The translations under genes were made by a program, and so were the position numbers. Below are positions 37,243-46,134 of a stretch of DNA of 64,000 nucleotides, piece after piece. This DNA is from Saccharopolyspora sp. SCSIO 74807 (GTDB taxonomy: Bacteria > Actinomycetota > Actinomycetes > Mycobacteriales > Pseudonocardiaceae). The notes below the pieces were generated by a model. That model searched no databases and was not told the origin of the DNA. It was given only the letters and a program-made list of their open reading frames with translations. Each line of letters begins with the position of its first letter. Position 1 is the first letter of the stretch. The DNA lies in contig NZ_CP146100.1 in NCBI RefSeq assembly GCF_037023755.1, positions 6,602,501 through 6,666,500 of the forward strand. Reading direction: 5' to 3'.

Positions 37243-39432
37243 TCACTCCCCGTCGGAACCGGTGTGCGGCGCCTGCGGCGGGCCGAACGTTTCCAGCACT
37301 GCGGCGAATTCGCCCGCGGTCAGCGCTTCTCCGTAGCGCGGGCCGACGGCGAAGTCGCAGCCGAGCTGCTGCCACCACCGCGCCTGCTCCTCGTCGTGCA
37401 CATCGCCCACGCACACCCGCACGTCGCTGTCCCGCAGCAGCCCGACGAGCTGGCGCACCGCGCGCACCTCCGGCTCGTCGTCGGCGCAGCGCCCGTTCAC
37501 CAGCTCCACCAGTTCCACCGCGAGCCGCACACCCCGCACCGGAAGTTCCCGCAGCACCCGGAGTTCCTGCGGTGCGCCGCGGAACGAGTGCAGCATCGTG
37601 CGCACGCCCATCGACCGCAGCACCCGGATGTTCTCGCGGATCTCCTCCGGCGAGTTCATCACCGCGTCGGTCGGCATGCACAGGTGCAGCCAGCTCGCGT
37701 CCAGCTCGTCACCGGCTCCGAGCACGCCGCGCACCAGCGCCACCAGGTCCGGGTCCCGCGACTGGTTCGTGCTCAGCTCGATCAGCACGCAGGTGTCGTG
37801 CCCGGCGCGGCTCCACTCCGCGAGCTGCTCCCACACGCAGCGCAGCATCCAGTCCCGCAGTTCGAGCGTGACCCCGGAACCTTCCGCGAGCCGCAGGATC
37901 TCGGCGTGCTCCAGCGGTTCGTGCCCGTCCGGCTGCCAAGCCAGCTGCGCCTCGACCGACACCAGCGCACCGCTGCCGATATCGGCGACCGGGCGGTAGC
38001 GCACGTCGAACCCGCCCAGTTCCAGCGCGCCAGGCATGATCGCGGCCAGCTTCGCCTCGGTGCGCTCGTCCGGGGCCACGTCCGGGTCGAACAGCGCCCA
38101 CTGCCGCTTGCCGGCGATCTCGGCGCGGCGCAGCGCGACGTCGGCCTCCCAGATCATGCTCGTCGGGTCGCCGTCGGCGACGCTGCGGCGCACCACGCCG
38201 ATGCTGGCCGAGGTGGCGATGCCGTGCTCGCCGATGTAGATCGGCTCGGAGAGCTCCTCGTTGATCAGTGCGGCGAACTCCGGGATCTGCGCGGTGCGCG
38301 GGGATTCCGCGACCAGGATGGCGAACTCGGTGCCGCCGAACCGGGCCACCAGCGCCTGTTCGCCTTCCACCAGTTGCTCCAGGCGGCGCGCGACCGCGCG
38401 GATGATGCTGTCGCCGACCTCGTAGCCGAGCCCGTCGTTGATCAGCTCGAACCCGTCCAGGCCCAGGTGGTAGAGGGTGAGCACGTCGTCCGGCGCGAGG
38501 TTGCCGAGCGCGGCTTCCAGCCGGGTGCGGAAGAACTGCCGGTTCGCCAGGCCGGTCATCGCGTCGTGCAGCGCCTGGTACTGGAACCGCTCCTGCAGCA
38601 GGTGCAGTTCGCTGATGTCCTCGACCATCGTGACGAAGTGCTTCGGTTCGTCCTCGGCGTCGCGCAGCAGCGACACCGCAAGGTACGTCCAAGCCTGCTC
38701 CCCGTCGGCGCGCAGCAGCCTGCGCCGCTCGCGCAGCCGTTGCGCCGGTCCGCCCTCGGCGAGTTCGGCGTAGGCGGCGGTGAGGTAGGCGGCCTCCTCC
38801 GGGTGGAACAGGTCGTGGATCGTCATCGAGAGCAGATCGGATTCGCGATGCCCGAGGGTTTCCGCCAGCGCCGGGTTCACCTCGACGAACCGGCCGTCCA
38901 GCGAGCAGATCGCCACGCCGACCGGGGTGCTGGTGAACACTTCGCGGAACCGCTCGTCGCTGGCGTCGCGTTCCCGGTCGGCCCGCAGCTTCGAGTGCAG
39001 CAGCGCCCGGGTGGTGAACTCCTCGCGCGCCACCGAGCGTTCGCGTTCGGCCGTGGCGAAACCCGCGGTGATCGCGGTGAGCAAGTGCATCAGGTGGCCC
39101 ACCGCGCCGACGCTGGACTCGCCGACCACGTAGTCCCGGATGAGTTCGAGCGTGCGCGGCAACGCGCCTTCGCCGGTGGCGTGCAGGTCCACCAGCCGTT
39201 CGCCGACGGCATGGCCGGCTGCTTCGACCTTGCCGGGGTCTTGCAGCGCTTCGGCGAGCACGTCGACGAGTTCGGACAGCTGCCGCTGCAGCTCGTCCGG
39301 GGGCAGCGCGATGTCCGAGGTGTCCACCAGGCGCTTGGCCCACCGCAGCGTGAAGGTCCTGCGCCAGCCGGTGCTGTCCGGGCGCACGGCCGGCTCGGCC
39401 GCGGTCCCGCGCACCGGGTTCGGATCTCCCAT
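37243..39432 (-). CDS. PAS-GGDEF-EAL protein with degenerate active-site motifs
   Basis: Cyclic-di-GMP-type sensor protein of 729 aa. It has an N-terminal helical region (1-150), a PAS domain (about 155-285, TPVGVAICSLDGRFVEVNPALAETLG), a GGDEF domain (about 290-460) and an EAL domain (about 480-720). The cyclase signature reads GGTEF instead of GGDEF. The EAL signature appears as VEAQLAW. Both catalytic centres therefore look impaired, and it may act as a c-di-GMP receptor or scaffold. Start ATG 39432 is preferred over 39477. Confidence 0.87.
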   Translation of the reverse strand: MGDPNPVRGTAAEPAVRPDSTGWRRTFTLRWAKRLVDTSDIALPPDELQRQLSELVDVLAEALQDPGKVEAAGHAVGERLVDLHATGEGALPRTLELIRDYVVGESSVGAVGHLMHLLTAITAGFATAERERSVAREEFTTRALLHSKLRADRERDASDERFREVFTSTPVGVAICSLDGRFVEVNPALAETLGHRESDLLSMTIHDLFHPEEAAYLTAAYAELAEGGPAQRLRERRRLLRADGEQAWTYLAVSLLRDAEDEPKHFVTMVEDISELHLLQERFQYQALHDAMTGLANRQFFRTRLEAALGNLAPDDVLTLYHLGLDGFELINDGLGYEVGDSIIRAVARRLEQLVEGEQALVARFGGTEFAILVAESPRTAQIPEFAALINEELSEPIYIGEHGIATSASIGVVRRSVADGDPTSMIWEADVALRRAEIAGKRQWALFDPDVAPDERTEAKLAAIMPGALELGGFDVRYRPVADIGSGALVSVEAQLAWQPDGHEPLEHAEILRLAEGSGVTLELRDWMLRCVWEQLAEWSRAGHDTCVLIELSTNQSRDPDLVALVRGVLGAGDELDASWLHLCMPTDAVMNSPEEIRENIRVLRSMGVRTMLHSFRGAPQELRVLRELPVRGVRLAVELVELVNGRCADDEPEVRAVRQLVGLLRDSDVRVCVGDVHDEEQARWWQQLGCDFAVGPRYGEALTAGEFAAVLETFGPPQAPHTGSDGE

Positions 39433-39647
39433 GCTCAGCTCACCCGTCCATCGACCACCTGCCGGCTGATCGCGCACCGGCCGAGGCGAAGCGCTCCCGC
39501 CTCGAACATCGCCACCCCGAACATCGCCGACGTGTCGGCCAGACTACTGGGTGACGTCCAGCTCGCGGCGCGAAGTCGACCTCGCCCGAATGCCGGATCG
39601 GCCGTGCCACGTTCGTGATCATCATGCCCCGGATGGCCGGGAGATGA

Positions 39648-40538
39648 TCACAGGGGCCGCTCGGCCGTCGTGCCCTCAGCGACCAGATCGTCCAGCTCCT
39701 GCACGTCCGCCTCACTCAGCTTCACCTGATCGGCCGCGCAGTTGCTCTCCAGGTGTTCGATCGAGGACGTGCCGGGGATCAGCAACGTGTTCGGCGCGCG
39801 GTGCAGCAGCCAAGCCAGCGACACCTGGGCGGGTGCCACCCCGAGCCGCTCGGCCACGCCGCGCACCACCTGATCGCTGAGCGCGCGGCTGTTCGGCTGG
39901 AACGCCGAGCCCAGCGGGAAGAACGGCACGAACGGAACGCCGAGCGCCGCGGTCCGGTCCAGCAGGTCCGCGGCGGCGCGGTCGACCACGTTGTAGGAGT
40001 TCTGCACCGCCGAGATCGGCGCGATCGCCCGTGCCTGCTCGAACTGCGCGAGGTCGACGTTGGACAGCCCGATGCTGCGCACCAGGCCCGCTTCGCGCAG
40101 TTCGGCCAGCGCGCCGACCTGGTCCTCCCACGGGATGCCTGGCTGTTCGGCGCTGTGCCGCAGGTAGACCAGGTCCAGCGCCTCCAGGTGCAGGCGGCGG
40201 AGGTTGTCGTGCACCTGCGCCCGCAGCGCGTCCGGGTGCACCAGCGGCGGCCAGCCGCCGCGGTGGTCCCGGTACGCGCCGATCTTGGTGGCCAGCAGCA
40301 GGTTCTGCGGGTAGGGCCGCAGCACTTCCGCGATCAGCTCGTTGACCACCCACGGCCCGTAGAAGTCCGAGGTGTCGATGTGGTCGATGCCCAGTTCCAC
40401 GGCTCGGCGCAGCACCCGCGCGGCGCGGTCCCGGTCGCCGGGCGGCCCGAACACGCCCGGCCCGGCCAGTTGCATGGCGCCGAAGCCGATGCGGTGCACC
40501 GGGCCGGCTCCGGGAACGTCAACAACGTCGTTCGTCAC
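39648..40538 (-). CDS. Aldo/keto reductase
   Basis: NADPH-dependent TIM-barrel oxidoreductase of about 296 aa. The AKR signature GIDHIDTSDFYGPWVVNELIAEVL supplies the catalytic Asp and Tyr, and ATKIG supplies the Lys. The histidine of YLRHSAEQ is in the expected position, and LLIPGTSSIEHLESN forms the cofactor site. GTG 40538 is the likeliest start, though no strong Shine-Dalgarno sequence is visible; ATG 40592 would add 18 residues. The substrate is unknown. Confidence 0.85.
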   Translation of the reverse strand: MTNDVVDVPGAGPVHRIGFGAMQLAGPGVFGPPGDRDRAARVLRRAVELGIDHIDTSDFYGPWVVNELIAEVLRPYPQNLLLATKIGAYRDHRGGWPPLVHPDALRAQVHDNLRRLHLEALDLVYLRHSAEQPGIPWEDQVGALAELREAGLVRSIGLSNVDLAQFEQARAIAPISAVQNSYNVVDRAAADLLDRTAALGVPFVPFFPLGSAFQPNSRALSDQVVRGVAERLGVAPAQVSLAWLLHRAPNTLLIPGTSSIEHLESNCAADQVKLSEADVQELDDLVAEGTTAERPL

Positions 40539-40659
40539 GCTGAAATGCTGCGGCACGCCTACCACGCGGAGCAAGAGCCGAGTTGACCACAATGGACTCC
40601 TCGGTGCTGCTGGGCTTGTTCGCGCAGGTGGCGGGGCTGCGGGCCAGGTGGCTCAGCTC

Positions 40660-40722
40660 GTCTCGGCGCCGCCGCTGAGTAGCCGACCGCGCGAGCAACC
40701 GGCACCGCCGCGCAAACCTTCC
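40660..40722 (+). repeat. Dispersed repeat copy E
   Basis: GCGCCGCCGCTGAG is followed by GAGCAACCGGCACCGCCGCG (40693-40712, identical to 1384-1403), then CAAACC. It fills part of the gap between the aldo/keto reductase and M50 peptidase genes, where no ORF is supported. Confidence 0.7.
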
Positions 40723-40734
40723 TGGACGGCCCCC

Positions 40735-41451
40735 TCAGAGCTGCGGGATCAGCAACAGCCAGCGGCCGCCGATCACCAACGCGGCGATGCCGATCAGGAA
40801 CCAAACGCCGAGCCACGCCCCGGCGGGGACGCGGGTCAGCCGGGCGAGCTGGTCGGCGTCCGAGCTGGGCGCCCTGCCGCGATTGCGCTTGCCGCGCAGC
40901 TCAGCGATCGGGCGCAGTCCGCCGAGCAGCAGGAACCAGCTCACCAGCACGCAGCACACCGCCTGCCATGCGGGCGCGGCGAACCAGGACACCGCGAACA
41001 GCGCGCCGCCGGTGAGCACCACCGACAGCACCCCGTAGGCGTTGCGGATGGCCAGCAGCATGATCACCAGCAGCCCGATCGCCACCCACAGCGCTTGGCG
41101 GGCCAGGTCGAACCCGACCATGGCCGCACCGCCCAGGCCGAGCAGCGACACCGCCGGGTAGCCGGCGAACAGGGTGAACACCATGCCGGGGCCGCTGGGC
41201 CTGCCGGTGGACAGCGTCAGCCCGGAGGTGTCGGAGTGCAGCCGGATGCCGTTGAGGGTTCGGCCGCTAAGCAGCGCGACCACGGCGTGCCCGCCTTCAT
41301 GGGCGATGGTGACCACGTTGCGCAGCAGCCGCCACGTGCCGTGGTTGCTGATCAGGCCGAGCGCCACCAGACCGAGCAGGAGGGTCAGCGCGCTGCCGGA
41401 GTCCAGCAGTTGCGCGGTCCAGCGCTGTACTAATTCGTCCACAGTAGACAC
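40735..41451 (-). CDS. M50-family membrane metallopeptidase (HEGGH)
   Basis: A 238-aa polytopic protein. The zinc motif HEGGH lies at residues 51-55, just after the first hydrophobic helix, as in the short M50B peptidases. Further helices lie near 90-110, 120-140, 148-175 and 215-235. A second zinc ligand is not obvious, so activity is unproven. GTG 41451 is the start. The neighbours (aldo/keto reductase, M20 amidohydrolase) give no substrate hint. Confidence 0.82.
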   Translation of the reverse strand: MSTVDELVQRWTAQLLDSGSALTLLLGLVALGLISNHGTWRLLRNVVTIAHEGGHAVVALLSGRTLNGIRLHSDTSGLTLSTGRPSGPGMVFTLFAGYPAVSLLGLGGAAMVGFDLARQALWVAIGLLVIMLLAIRNAYGVLSVVLTGGALFAVSWFAAPAWQAVCCVLVSWFLLLGGLRPIAELRGKRNRGRAPSSDADQLARLTRVPAGAWLGVWFLIGIAALVIGGRWLLLIPQL

Positions 41452-41582
41452 ACCTGGTCGGGGTTCGGGGCCGCGCCGATCCTACGCAGCGCCCGCGGAG
41501 GTTCCGCGCGGCCACCACACGCACCGTTCCGGGGCCGAGTTGGGCGACGGAGTCCATCACTCCGGGCCGGCGCACTGCGGCC

Positions 41583-42905
41583 TCAGTCGAAGAAGGCCGG
41601 GACGTCCACGGGGCCGCCCGCGGACTCGAACTCCGCGTGCACGGCGCTGCGCAGGCGGTCGTCCGCGAGGTAGTCCAGCGCGGTCAGCGCCAGCCCGACC
41701 GCACCGTCGAGGACCGCCCGATCCCCCGCCGCCGAGCCCGCGGCAGTGGCGAACCGGGCGGTGTGCAGCGAAAGTCCCGGGTCTTCGAGACCGATCATCG
41801 GATGCATCGCGGGCATCCGGAAGCTCAGGTTGCCCAGGTCGGTGGAGCCGGTCAGGTACTCCGGCACCACCCCGCGCGGCAGCGCGTTGCGGCCGCGCCG
41901 CCCCTGGTGCTGCGCCCACCGCGCGGACAGCGCCTCGTTGTGCCGGATCGGCAGGTACGGCACCTGCCGGTCCCAGAGCAGTTCCACTCCGCAGCCGGTC
42001 ATCTCCGCGGCACCGCGCGCGATCGCTTCGATGCGCCCCGCCACGTCCCGCAGCGAACCGGCGTCGGCCGAGCGCACGTAGAACTGGGCGGCGGCCCGCT
42101 CCGGCACCACGTTCGGGCGCGCCCCGCCGTCGGTGATGATCCCGTGCACCCGGTCTCCGGACGGCATGTGCTGGCGCAGCGCGGCCACGCCTTGGTAAGT
42201 CGCCACGACCGCGTCCAGCGCGTTGCGGCCCATGAACGGCTGTGCGGAGGCGTGCGCGGCGATGCCGTGGAAGGTCACGTCCAGCTGCCTGCGGCCGAGG
42301 AACGGGTGCGCGGCGATGTCGTGCGAGAACGGGTGCAGCATCAGCACCGCGTCGACGTCGTCGAACAGGCCCGCGCGGGCGAGGATCTCCTTGCCGCCGC
42401 CGCCTTCCTCGGCGGGCGTGCCGAACAGGCTCAGCCGCCCCCTGGTCTGCTCCAGCGCGGCCGCCGCACCGAGGAAACCGCCGGTCGCCGAGGTGCAGAT
42501 GATGTTGTGCCCGCAGGCGTGCCCGATGCCGGGCAGCGCGTCGTACTCGGCCAGCACCGCCACGTGCGGTCCGTCCCCGCCGCCGCGCGCGACCAGCGCG
42601 GTTTCCAGGCCGCCGGCTCCGACCTGCACGTCGAAGCCCTGTGCGCGCAACAGCTCCGCCACGCCCGCCACCGCGCGGTGCTCGCCGAAGCCCTCCTCGG
42701 GGTGGGCGTGCAGGTCGTGGCTGAGCTCCAGCAGCGGCTCGGCCAGTTCGCCGATGCGGCTCTCCGCGCGGGCGCGCAACGGCTCGGGCGCGCCGTCGAA
42801 CTCGGAGCGGATCGGCTCGGCCGAGGCCACCGCGCGTTCGGTCGCCTCGGCGACCGCGCGCAGGTAGGAGTCGTCCGGTGCGGTGGGTTCAGCGTCAGCG
42901 GTCAT
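41583..42905 (-). CDS. M20-family amidohydrolase
   Basis: Metallohydrolase of 440 aa in the AbgB/indole-acetyl-aminoacid hydrolase-like group. Metal-binding landmarks are LAEYDALPGIGHACGHN (about residues 118-134), GTPAEEGGGGKE and HASAQPFMGRNALDAV in the dimerisation insert. A helical N-terminal extension of about 55 residues precedes the usual LHAHPEEGFGEH. It probably cleaves an N-acyl or p-aminobenzoyl amide; the precise substrate is not predictable. Confidence 0.88.
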   Translation of the reverse strand: MTADAEPTAPDDSYLRAVAEATERAVASAEPIRSEFDGAPEPLRARAESRIGELAEPLLELSHDLHAHPEEGFGEHRAVAGVAELLRAQGFDVQVGAGGLETALVARGGGDGPHVAVLAEYDALPGIGHACGHNIICTSATGGFLGAAAALEQTRGRLSLFGTPAEEGGGGKEILARAGLFDDVDAVLMLHPFSHDIAAHPFLGRRQLDVTFHGIAAHASAQPFMGRNALDAVVATYQGVAALRQHMPSGDRVHGIITDGGARPNVVPERAAAQFYVRSADAGSLRDVAGRIEAIARGAAEMTGCGVELLWDRQVPYLPIRHNEALSARWAQHQGRRGRNALPRGVVPEYLTGSTDLGNLSFRMPAMHPMIGLEDPGLSLHTARFATAAGSAAGDRAVLDGAVGLALTALDYLADDRLRSAVHAEFESAGGPVDVPAFFD

Positions 42906-43007
42906 TCCCGCACCCTAGGCGTCCGTGCCCGCGTTCCGGGCACGCCGCGTTCCGGCGCATGGAGCAGTGGACACCCGCCGGTACCGCGCGCCGCGGTCCG
43001 CGGGTCC

Positions 43008-43062
43008 TGTCAGCGGCGGAGCCGATGAGGTTCCGCCACCCGATCCGCTACGCAAACTGTTA
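43008..43062 (+). repeat. Dispersed repeat copy D abutting the EI24 gene stop
   Basis: TGTCAGCGGCGGAGCCG (43008-43024) is identical to copy C read in reverse. It continues TGAGGTTCCGCCACCCGATC and ends CTACGCAAACTG. The last bases overlap the stop codon of the minus-strand EI24 gene at 43060, as in copies C and F. Confidence 0.72.
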
Positions 43063-43809
43063 GACGGTCTCCACGCCGTCCTCGAACCGGTGCGCCAGCA
43101 GCGTGCCGCCGACCACGGCGGACGGGATCACCACCAGCTGCAGCACCGGGATCAGGCACAGCAGGTAGGCGGGCAGCCCGAACCCGAGGGTCGCCGCCTT
43201 GTTCGCCCACAGCGACCGGTGCCGATCGCGCAGCGTGCGCCCGCGCCGCTGGAACACCAGCCCCACCATCTCCAGCGCCACCATCCAGGCACCGAACATC
43301 GCGCCCAGCACCGGGATCACGGTCTGTCCGAGCACCGGCACGAACCCGAACCCGAACAGCACGACCGCGCCGAGGGCGGCCACCGCCACGAGCTTGACCG
43401 AATCCCGGATGCCGCGGCCGAGTTGCCTGGCGAACCCCGCCCCGTCGGCGCGGTCGTCCAGCCCGAGCCGCTGCTCGGTGCGTTCGGCGATGTACTCGTA
43501 GAACGGGCCGCCGATCAGCAGCGTTAGCGCGATGAACGTGATCGAGGCCAGCAGCGCGGCGGCGCCGACGAGCACCACGCCGAGCAGCACCCGCACCGCC
43601 CGGCGCAGACCTTCGGCCCAGCCGTCCGCGAACGGGGTCATCCAGCCGACCAGATCACCGCTGAAGTACACCAGCGAACCCAGCGCGCCGACCAGCAGCA
43701 CCGCGCTGATCAGCGCCGGGATCGCGCCGATCACCAGCAGCTTCGGCGAACGCAGGAGCACGCGGAAGCCGGTGCCGAGCGTGCGGGCACCGGTGAGGAA
43801 GTTCTGCAC
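43060..43809 (-). CDS. EI24/CysZ-like membrane protein
   Basis: A 249-aa polytopic protein with four to five hydrophobic segments near residues 22-50, 72-98, 140-175 and 205-235. The MQNFLTGARTLGTGFRVLL start and the FYEYIAERTEQRLGL loop are typical of actinobacterial EI24-domain proteins. Relatives in proteobacteria (CysZ) import sulfate; no sulfur genes lie nearby, so function is open. GTG 43809 is preceded by AGGAG. Confidence 0.85.
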   Translation of the reverse strand: MQNFLTGARTLGTGFRVLLRSPKLLVIGAIPALISAVLLVGALGSLVYFSGDLVGWMTPFADGWAEGLRRAVRVLLGVVLVGAAALLASITFIALTLLIGGPFYEYIAERTEQRLGLDDRADGAGFARQLGRGIRDSVKLVAVAALGAVVLFGFGFVPVLGQTVIPVLGAMFGAWMVALEMVGLVFQRRGRTLRDRHRSLWANKAATLGFGLPAYLLCLIPVLQLVVIPSAVVGGTLLAHRFEDGVETV

Positions 43810-43861
43810 TGGTTCTCCTGGGACTGCTGTGCCGGAGCCCCCACGCTATCCGGTCCTCCTG

Positions 43862-43912
43862 GAGTGAACGGACCGTTCGTCCGAACCACTGGGGCGAACA
43901 GTCCGTTCACTG
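43862..43912. terminator. Long hairpin, GTGAACGG-type inverted repeat family
   Basis: GAGTGAACGGACCGTTCGTC (from 43862) pairs with GGGCGAACAGTCCGTTCACT (from 43892) at 18 of 21 positions. Unusually for the family it lies between two divergent genes, so here it may be an operator or insulator rather than a terminator. Confidence 0.65.
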
Positions 43913-44065
43913 AGATCCGACCGCGGCGACCGGGCCGACCGGACCAACTCCTTACCCCGGCCGGGTGATCCACTGCACTATGCCGTAACACTGGTCGGCC
44001 AGCGGGTATCGGACTCCGCACGACTCGCGACGCACCGGCGCCGCCCGAGCCGAGAAGGGGCAACC

Positions 44066-45031
44066 GTGTTGGGACAGCAGCCGACGATCCTCGACCGCAT
44101 CCGGCACGGTCAGCCGCGCAACCGGCACCTGCGGGGGCTGTGGCGGCTCACCAAGAAGACGGTCGCCGCCAGCTCCCGGCACCGGCTCACCGGACTGGCC
44201 GGGGAGGCCGCGTTCTTCACCCTCATCTCGCTGCCGCCGGTGCTGCTGGGGCTGGTGGGCACGCTCGGCTACCTGGCGGGCGTGCTCGGCGGTGGCACCG
44301 TCGCGGCGGTGCGGAACTCGCTGGTGCACGGCGCGTCCGCGGTGCTGTCCCAGCAGGCCATCGACCAGATGATGCAGCCGGTGCTGGACGAGGTGCTCAG
44401 CACCGGGCGGGCCGGGATCATCTCGCTCGGGTTCGTGCTGGCGCTGTGGTCCGGTTCGGCGGCGCTGAACGTCTACATCGACACGATCTCGGTGGTCTAC
44501 GGGCTCGGCGGGCAGCGCAATCTGGTGCGGCAGCGGCTGATGTCGGTGGGGCTGTACACGGCCGCGCTGTTCGGCGGGATCGTGCTGCTGCCGCTGCTGG
44601 CGGTGGGGCCGTCGGTGATCGCCGGGTGGTTCCCGCAGGCCGCGGTCGTGGTGTACGCGCTGTACTGGCCGCTGATCGTGGTCGGTTCGATCGCGTCGCT
44701 GAGCACGCTGTACGTGCTGTCCGTCCCGCTGCGCACGCCTTGGCTGGAGCACGTGCCGGGGGCCGCGCTGGCGTTGCTGGTGTGGCTGGGGGGCAGTTTC
44801 GGGCTGCGGATCTACCTGGACGTGACCATCGAGCACTCCCCGGTCTACGGCGCGCTGGCGGCTCCGATGGGCGTGCTGCTGTGGCTCTACGTCACCGCGT
44901 TCGCGGTGCTGCTCGGCGCCACGATCAATGCGGAGTTGGACAGCGTTCAGCCGTCCCGTGCCACGGCGCGGGCCCGCCGCGCACTCGAACTCCCCGGTTC
45001 TCCGGAAGCCCCGGAATCCCCGGATTCCTGA
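44066..45031 (+). CDS. YihY/BrkB-family inner membrane protein
   Basis: A 321-aa protein with six hydrophobic helices spread over residues 45-290. It carries the typical LAGEAAFFTLISLPPVLLGLVG, LWSGSAALNVYIDTISVVYG and YGALAAPMGVLLWLYVTAFAVLLGATINAELD signatures. The tail is Pro/Ser/Glu-rich. GTG 44066 follows AGAAGGGG. Members were once called ribonuclease BN, but that activity is not theirs; the function is unknown. Confidence 0.88.
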   Translation: MLGQQPTILDRIRHGQPRNRHLRGLWRLTKKTVAASSRHRLTGLAGEAAFFTLISLPPVLLGLVGTLGYLAGVLGGGTVAAVRNSLVHGASAVLSQQAIDQMMQPVLDEVLSTGRAGIISLGFVLALWSGSAALNVYIDTISVVYGLGGQRNLVRQRLMSVGLYTAALFGGIVLLPLLAVGPSVIAGWFPQAAVVVYALYWPLIVVGSIASLSTLYVLSVPLRTPWLEHVPGAALALLVWLGGSFGLRIYLDVTIEHSPVYGALAAPMGVLLWLYVTAFAVLLGATINAELDSVQPSRATARARRALELPGSPEAPESPDS

Positions 45032-45084
45032 GCGCCCGGCGCGAAAACGACGCACAAGTCACAGCGCAGAGATCCGCTCATTTG

Positions 45085-45103
45085 TTAGGTTAGCCTTCCT
45101 TGT
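45085..45103 (+). promoter_or_regulatory. IdeR/DtxR-like iron box
   Basis: TTAGGTTAGCCTTCCTTGT matches the DtxR/IdeR consensus at 13 of 19 positions, with the left half (TTAGGTTAG) perfect. It lies 20 nt before the siderophore-binding lipoprotein start, so iron-dependent repression is likely. Confidence 0.68.
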
Positions 45104-45122
45104 CGACTTGGAGGGAAGCGCG

Positions 45123-46124
45123 ATGACCTCTGCCCGAACCCCGCACGCCCGGTTCGGCCGCCGTGCGTTCCTCGCCGGTGCCACCGGCCTCGCCGCCGCC
45201 GGGCTGTCCGCCTGCGCCGGTGGTTCCCCCGCCGGCCGAGCGGCACCGGCGGCGCGGATCCCCAACAAGTTCGGCACCGCGGAGGTTCCCGCCGCGCCCG
45301 GCAACATCGTCACGCTGGGCATCACCGACCACGACGCGGCGCTGCCGCTGGGCGTGGTGCCCGCCGGGCTGACCCAGTGGGGACCGTGGCAGTCCGGCGT
45401 CGGCCCGTGGGTGGAGCCGATGCTGCGCGGGCAGCACCCGAAGCTGCTGGGCAGCGAGGTCGACGTGGAGCAGGTCATCGCGCTGGCGCCGGAGGTGATC
45501 GTCGGGCTGCAGAGCGCGCTCACGCAGGACCAGTACAACCGGCTCTCCGCGTTCGCCCCGGTGGTGGCGCAGCCGCCCGGCTCGATCGACTACGGCGTGA
45601 ACTGGCGGGTGCAGGCCGAGACGATGGGCCGCGCGCTGGGCAAGAAGGCCGAGGCGGACAGGCTGATCGCGGACACCCAGGCCCGCATCGACCGCACCCG
45701 GCAGGCCAACCCGCAGTTCGAGGGCCGCACGCACGTCACGGTGCGCACCGACTCCGCAGGCACCTACGCCGCCTACACCAAGCAGGACGCGCGGACCGCG
45801 CTGCTCGAACAGCTCGGCCTGCAGCTGGCCCCCTCGATCGACGACCTGGACGACGGCGGCAAGTTCAACGTGAAGGTCAGCAAGGAGCAGGTGTCGCTGC
45901 TGGACGCGGACGTGGTCATCGTGACCACCGCCAAACCGTCCGACGTGGCGACGGTGCGGGCCGATCCGCTGCTGAACAACCTGCCAGCGGCCAAGCGCGG
46001 TTCGCTGCTGCTGCTGGACGACTACGACGTGACGATGGCGCTCGGGTCGGCGACGGTCACCAGCATCCCGTTCGCGCTGCAGCGGTTGACGCCGATGATC
46101 ACGCAGGCGTTGCAGCGGGCCTGA
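45123..46124 (+). CDS. Iron-siderophore ABC transporter substrate-binding lipoprotein
   Basis: A 333-aa FecB/FhuD-like periplasmic-binding protein. It has a twin-arginine-type start (RFGRRAFLAGATGLAAAGLSACAGG) with lipobox LSAC at Cys31, and the fold is supported by VTLGITDHDAALPLGVVPAG and EVDVEQVIALAPEVIVGL. It captures ferric siderophores for an ABC importer whose permease and ATPase are not next to it. The iron box just upstream suggests IdeR control. GGAGGG precedes ATG 45123. Confidence 0.9.
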   Translation: MTSARTPHARFGRRAFLAGATGLAAAGLSACAGGSPAGRAAPAARIPNKFGTAEVPAAPGNIVTLGITDHDAALPLGVVPAGLTQWGPWQSGVGPWVEPMLRGQHPKLLGSEVDVEQVIALAPEVIVGLQSALTQDQYNRLSAFAPVVAQPPGSIDYGVNWRVQAETMGRALGKKAEADRLIADTQARIDRTRQANPQFEGRTHVTVRTDSAGTYAAYTKQDARTALLEQLGLQLAPSIDDLDDGGKFNVKVSKEQVSLLDADVVIVTTAKPSDVATVRADPLLNNLPAAKRGSLLLLDDYDVTMALGSATVTSIPFALQRLTPMITQALQRA

Positions 46125-46134
46125 TCTCCACCGC

